Of a DNA stretch of 64,000 nucleotides, positions 60,327 to 64,000 are shown piece by piece (positions within the stretch are counted from its first letter, which is position 1; every line of letters starts with the position of its first letter). The stretch is from Oreohelix idahoensis. Lineage: Eukaryota; Mollusca; Gastropoda; Stylommatophora; Oreohelicidae. The position numbers and the translations under genes were made by a program. The stretch spans positions 744,001-808,000 of the forward strand of contig JAMPIV010000584.1 of assembly GCA_024509875.1 (NCBI GenBank). Direction: 5' to 3'. Below the pieces are notes generated by a model. The model was given only the letters and a program-made list of their open reading frames with translations, made no database searches and had not been told where the DNA came from.

Positions 60327-61273
60327 TACTGCTCAAAAAAAGTTAAAGGCCACTTTCAATTTTTAGGTCATTTCAACTATGCTGTTTTTAAAAAAACCTG
60401 AACACTCAGTCAAAAAAGTTTTGCTGCATTTTGTTGCATGCTTAAACAATGTTTGTTAATCTGATAATAAATCAAATCTGTGTTACGTGTGTGTACCTCC
60501 AAGGTCAATCAAATGTACGTGGTGGAAAGGGAAATAATGCATGTTTGAAAATGCTTCCTATGGCAAAGCCTGTTGATAACATTGCTGAAATTTGCTTTCC
60601 ACGTGCAAGTCATGACTATAGTGAACACATTTCACCCACTTTTCAGAAGGAATGGGCAATGGGTATGTTTGTAACATTTACCATTTTAGCCATGGCTCAG
60701 CTAAGACGCTTGACCAATGTTGACAGATGGAGAGCGATGGCATGGCTGCAGAATGATGTAGGGCTGCGAGAAGTTGCTAGGAGATTAGGAGTTGCCCACT
60801 CTGTCATACAAACTCTGCGTGATCGTTATAATGCAACCGGCAGTGTCGCAGAACAACGCAGGTCAGGACGTCCAAGGTCTACCACAAGACGGCAATGAGC
60901 TGACCCATGGCTAAAATGGTAAATGTTACAAACATACCCATTGCCCGTTCCTTCCGAAAAGTGGGTGAAATGTGTTCACTATAGTCACGACTTGCACGTG
61001 AAAAGCAAATTTAAGCAATATTATCAACAGGCTTTGCCATAGGAAGCATTTTCAAACATGCATTATTTCCCTTTCCACCATGTGCATTTGATTGACCTTG
61101 GAGGTACACACACGTAACACAGATTTGATTTATTGTCAGATTAACAAACATTGTTTAAGCATGCAATAAAATGCAGCAAAACTTTTTTGACTGAGTGTTC
61201 AGGTTTTAAAAAAAACAGCTTAGTTGAAATGACCTAAAAATTGAAAGTGGCCTTTAACTTTTTTTGAGCAGTA
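60327..61273 (+). mobile_element. Tc1-derived fold-back element with 369-bp inverted arms
   Basis: Left arm 60327-60695 and right arm 60905-61273 are each 369 bases and nearly perfect complements, with only scattered mismatches and no net length change. TA lies on both sides (60325-60326, 61274-61275). Outer ends are TACTGCTCAAAAAAAG. The 209-base loop encodes the N-terminal DNA-binding part of a Tc1-like transposase. The arms end exactly at CCATGG, which holds the start codon. The catalytic domain is absent. A transcript would fold into a long hairpin. Confidence 0.88.
60692..60898 (+). CDS. HTH-only Tc1-like transposase N-terminus, 68 residues
   Basis: From the ATG in CCATGG the frame encodes MAQLRRLTNVDRWRAMAWLQ, NDVGLREVARRLGVAHSVIQ and RDRYNATGSVAEQRRSGRP, ending at TGA 60896-60898. 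This is the paired-like helix-turn-helix and GRPR hinge that in Tc1 transposases binds the terminal repeats. The DDE catalytic domain is missing. The frame is open upstream to 60449 through the left arm, but the Tc1-like start fits 60692. Whether it is expressed is unknown. Confidence 0.7.
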   Translation: MAQLRRLTNVDRWRAMAWLQNDVGLREVARRLGVAHSVIQTLRDRYNATGSVAEQRRSGRPRSTTRRQ

Positions 61274-61623
61274 TATATGTAATAAGCACCACGGTAAAGA
61301 AAATAAAATGTTTTATTATTTTGAGTTTGTGAAACTACATAGCAGTCCTTGACTTATGGAGAGTTGTGAAGGGGAAGGGCAGAAGTGGTAATAGGTTTGT
61401 AAAAATGAGTCTGGAGTCATTAGTCTGATGTTGTTACTATTTCCCCAAAAAGAGCAAAATGCACATATACTGCATATTATAATCAACTGACAACTTTATG
61501 AAGGCAAACTTATGCAGCAGATAGTTTTGGCTTTTTCACTCTTTGTTCTTCATATTCTTTAACACTGTTACATTTTTTTTACCACCAAGATTTTCAGACA
61601 TGACTAGTAACCAGGATTGCCTT
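61274..61623. other. Short unassigned spacer
   Basis: AGCAGTCCTTGACTTATG at about 61341 resembles the end of the MITE at 12.67 kb, perhaps a fragment. Otherwise nothing. Confidence 0.35.
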
Positions 61624-62366
61624 CACTTTCTATTAACCATGATCATCAATCTTCTTCTCTGAAATCACTTTCTATTAACCACGATCATCAATCTTCTCTA
61701 ACATCACTTTCTATTAACCATGATATCAATCTTCTTCTCTGAAATCACTTTCTATTAACCATGATCATCAATCTTCTTCTCTGAAATCACTTTCTATTAA
61801 CCATGATCATCAATCTTCTCTAACATCACTTTCTATTAACCATGATCATCAATCTTCTTCTCTATCATCACTTTCAATTAACCATGATCATTAATCTTCT
61901 CTAACATCACTTTCTATTAACCATGATCATCAATCTTCTTCTCTGAAATCACTTTCTATTAACCACGATCATCAATCTTCTCTAACATCACTTTCTATTA
62001 ACCATGATATCAATCTTCTTCTCTGAAATCACTTTCTATTAACCATGATCATCAATCTTCTTCTCTGAAATCACTTTCTATTAACCATGATCATCAATCT
62101 TCTCTAACATCACTTTCAATTAACCATGAACATCAATCTTCATCTCTATCATCACTTTTTATTAACCATGATCATCAATCTTCTCTAACATCACTTTCTA
62201 TTAACCATGATCATCAATCCTCTTCTCTAACATCACTTTCAATTAACCATGATCATCAATCTGCTTCTCTAACATCTTTTTCTATTAACCATGAACATCA
62301 ATCTTCTTCTCTAACATCACTTTCTATTAACCATGATCATTAATCTTCTCTAACATCACTTTCTCC
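61624..62366. repeat. 42/39-bp satellite, about 18 copies, higher-order pattern
   Basis: Units CACTTTCTATTAACCATGAT plus CATCAATCTTCTTCTCTGAAAT (42 bp) alternate with a 39-bp form lacking one TTC and ending TCTAACAT. The order of variants (including CACGATC and a GATATC deletion) repeats from 61624 to 61908, a period of 284 bp covering seven units. Confidence 0.93.
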
Positions 62367-63030
62367 TCTCCCTCATTTTATGATAGAAACTCATTTCAGT
62401 TCCTTCTCTCTTCCCCCCCCCCCCCAGGAGTAATATCATATATAACCTATGCCACATGTTGGCAACAGTAGTAATTTTAAATCCTTTGAGTGCTAAATGA
62501 CCAAGCACTTAATCATGACCATCAAAGCAGAAGTGACCAAGCCTTACTGGCGAGTACTTTTGATGTAGGACACAAGGGGTTACTGTCAGTTAAATCAGAA
62601 GTCCAATATATAAAATTCAGCTATATCAATGGTTTACTTTATGCATATATCTCAGTGATGTAAAAAAAAAAAAAGCACTTTCATAACAACATCACAGGTA
62701 TGATCAATAATATCTGTACATAAAATTACAAGCTGCAATAATCAGCATACATGTTCAGTTACTTGACCTGTCACAAGATTTCTTGCAAGAAAGTATCACC
62801 ATTACATGTTTCATCTTGTGATTATCACAAATAACTGAATAATACTGAAGTATGATCATCAGCAGCTGAAACAAAGAAAGATATGATTGTTGACATGAAA
62901 ACCCATTAATTGTACACTTTTTCAGTATATGACTTATGATAATTAGTGATTATTGTAAAAACTTTGATTTACATGTTTTTAATCATGTATTGAAAAGGAA
63001 GACTAGAATTCATGAAGTGCAAGGCCACTG
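62367..63030. other. AT-rich stretch; likely 3' UTR side of the phosphatase gene
   Basis: A C-run lies at 62416-62427. The 3' UTR of the minus-strand phosphatase should start at 63030 and run leftward. I could not fix a polyadenylation site. Confidence 0.35.
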
Positions 63031-63105
63031 TCACGACAATAGTGTAGTACCATCTGGGTTGGACAGGTATTCCATCACTAACTCATAGCAGAACTGGTAC
63101 TGTTC
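63031..63105 (-). CDS. Receptor-type protein tyrosine phosphatase, last coding exon
   Basis: On the minus strand a splice acceptor (TTCTGTTATTGTTTCAG) is followed at 63105 in phase 0 by 24 codons and TGA (63031-63033): EQYQFCYELVMEYL, then SNPDGTTLLS. The QYxFCYEVxxEYL motif is the closing helix of the second phosphatase domain of receptor-type tyrosine phosphatases, with the R2B group (kappa/mu/T-like) closest by memory. These membrane enzymes remove phosphate from tyrosines at cell contacts, and their second domain is usually regulatory. All other exons must lie right of the window. The intron just upstream holds a LINE insertion. Confidence 0.78.
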   Translation of the reverse strand, partial: EQYQFCYELVMEYLSNPDGTTLLS

Positions 63106-63649
63106 CTGAAACAATAACAGAAAATTGGAATTATCAAATGACAGTGTATATCTGTAGATGGATAACTATTTTGAGTCAAATTTTTTAAAGGAATCTTCTG
63201 TTCATGTGGTACATTGCTTTGTGAATTACGTGAATTGTTCAAATGTATTCCAAGCAAAAGTATGCAATTTTTGTTGTCTCTGGATGGGGGTTAGCCTAAC
63301 ATTTTTCTTTATAGTATACTGAATAATTATGTGTAAATTGTATCACAGCGTGTAATCTAAAACATACAGGACCTAAGAAAAGTAATGAAATGGTTTTTTT
63401 TTAAAGGTTGGTTATAAAGACGGAAATGTAAACATAGTACAGTTTATACGAGATTATCATCAATTTTGCATAATGATAATAACACATGATATTCTCATAT
63501 CAGGTTACAGGATTATGTTGCTTTTTATAAAAGCTGCAATTTGAGTGTTGGAAGTGAAGCAATAAAATGATCATTTATGCAGTGCTTGACTCTGAGTTTT
63601 AATGCTGAAACAAAACATAAATGATACCAAGAAATCATTAAAAAATTAA
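63106..63649 (-). other. Intron of the phosphatase gene
   Basis: AT-rich. It starts (on the minus strand, at its 3' end) with a pyrimidine tract and CAG. No other feature. Confidence 0.55.
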
Positions 63650-64000
63650 CTAATAACATCACAACAGCAGAGGGACAGGAAACAAGATGGGCAGAGCACT
63701 TCAGAGAAACTCTGAACAAGGAACCACCAGAGACAATTGAATGTTCCTGAGGCTGAAAACGATCTAGATGTAAATACAGACATTCCACGAAAAGAAGAAA
63801 TCATCACAGCAATCAAAGGGTTAAAGAACGGAAAAGCTCCTGGCCATGATAATTTAAATGCAGAGTTATTTAAGACAGACCCGGAGCTAGCAGCAGAACT
63901 ATTAGAACCACTATTTGCACAAGTCTGGAAAACGGGGACAACACCATCAGAGTGGAACAAAGGAATAATTGTCAAATTGCCCAAGAAGGGAGATCTTGCA
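63650..64000 (+). mobile_element. RTE-type LINE, 5'-truncated, continues past window end
   Basis: From about 63655 the plus strand reads ITTAEGQETRWAEHFRETLN and KEPPETI, matching the linker of L-A (GQQTRWAEHF ... NKEPPET). After a one-base insertion near 63749 it runs on as IITAIKGLKNGKAPGHDNLN, FAQVWKTGTTPSEWN and IVKLPKKGDLA, the fingers of the reverse transcriptase. The left junction at 63650 is a 5' truncation. The rest lies outside the window. It sits inside the phosphatase intron, antisense to that gene. Confidence 0.85.

Overview
This looks like a stretch of an AT-rich, intron-rich animal genome, probably a mollusc or other lophotrochozoan. The organism call is an inference. It rests on several non-LTR retrotransposon families, tRNA-derived SINEs, Tc1-like, pogo-like and TTAA-type DNA transposons, long microsatellites, and host coding sequence seen only as short exons with GT/AG borders in long introns. 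There are no bacterial-style operons, rRNA genes, true tRNA genes or CRISPR arrays.

Host genes. A plus-strand gene is suggested by exons at 5229-5394, 7932-8044, 8695-8910, 11154-11214 and 25777-25927. The phases of the first four agree, and together they read as a Ser/Thr-rich, probably disordered protein that I do not recognise. Its 3' end may lie near 31.9 or 40.3 kb. On the minus strand, 63031-63105 is the last coding exon of a receptor-type protein tyrosine phosphatase whose other exons lie beyond the right edge. The two genes point toward each other.

Layout. 1-1.75 kb: 5' part of a dead RTE-type LINE (L-A). 2.8-4.3 kb: broken transposase-like pseudogene. 5.85-6.75 kb: 45-bp satellite. 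9-22 kb: (AT)n, LINE scraps, pogo-like remnants, a SINE with target-site duplications (TSDs), two minisatellites, (CT)n/poly-C. 22.1-23.6 kb: almost complete Tc1-like transposon. 26-31 kb: second SINE and LINE pieces, including a reverse transcriptase/RNase H copy (L-F). 33.7-40 kb: small retroposon with TSD, TTAA-type elements, LINE L-E. 41.06-45.28 kb: two different RTE-type LINEs fused into one unit inside a single TSD pair, later split by a SINE-like insertion. 47-49 kb: LINE tail and palindromic MITE. 51.86-55.91 kb: nearly intact 4.06-kb LINE (L-D) inserted in an older LINE. 58-60 kb: decayed LINEs. 60.3-61.3 kb: Tc1-derived fold-back element with 369-bp arms around a DNA-binding-domain-only reading frame. 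61.6-62.4 kb: satellite with higher-order structure. 63.65 kb-end: truncated plus-strand LINE like L-A.

The LINEs encode the machinery (endonuclease, reverse transcriptase, sometimes RNase H) that probably also mobilised the SINE-like pieces. All autonomous elements seen carry at least one disabling lesion. The most unusual structures are the fused LINE at 41-45 kb and the long-arm Tc1 derivative at 60-61 kb.
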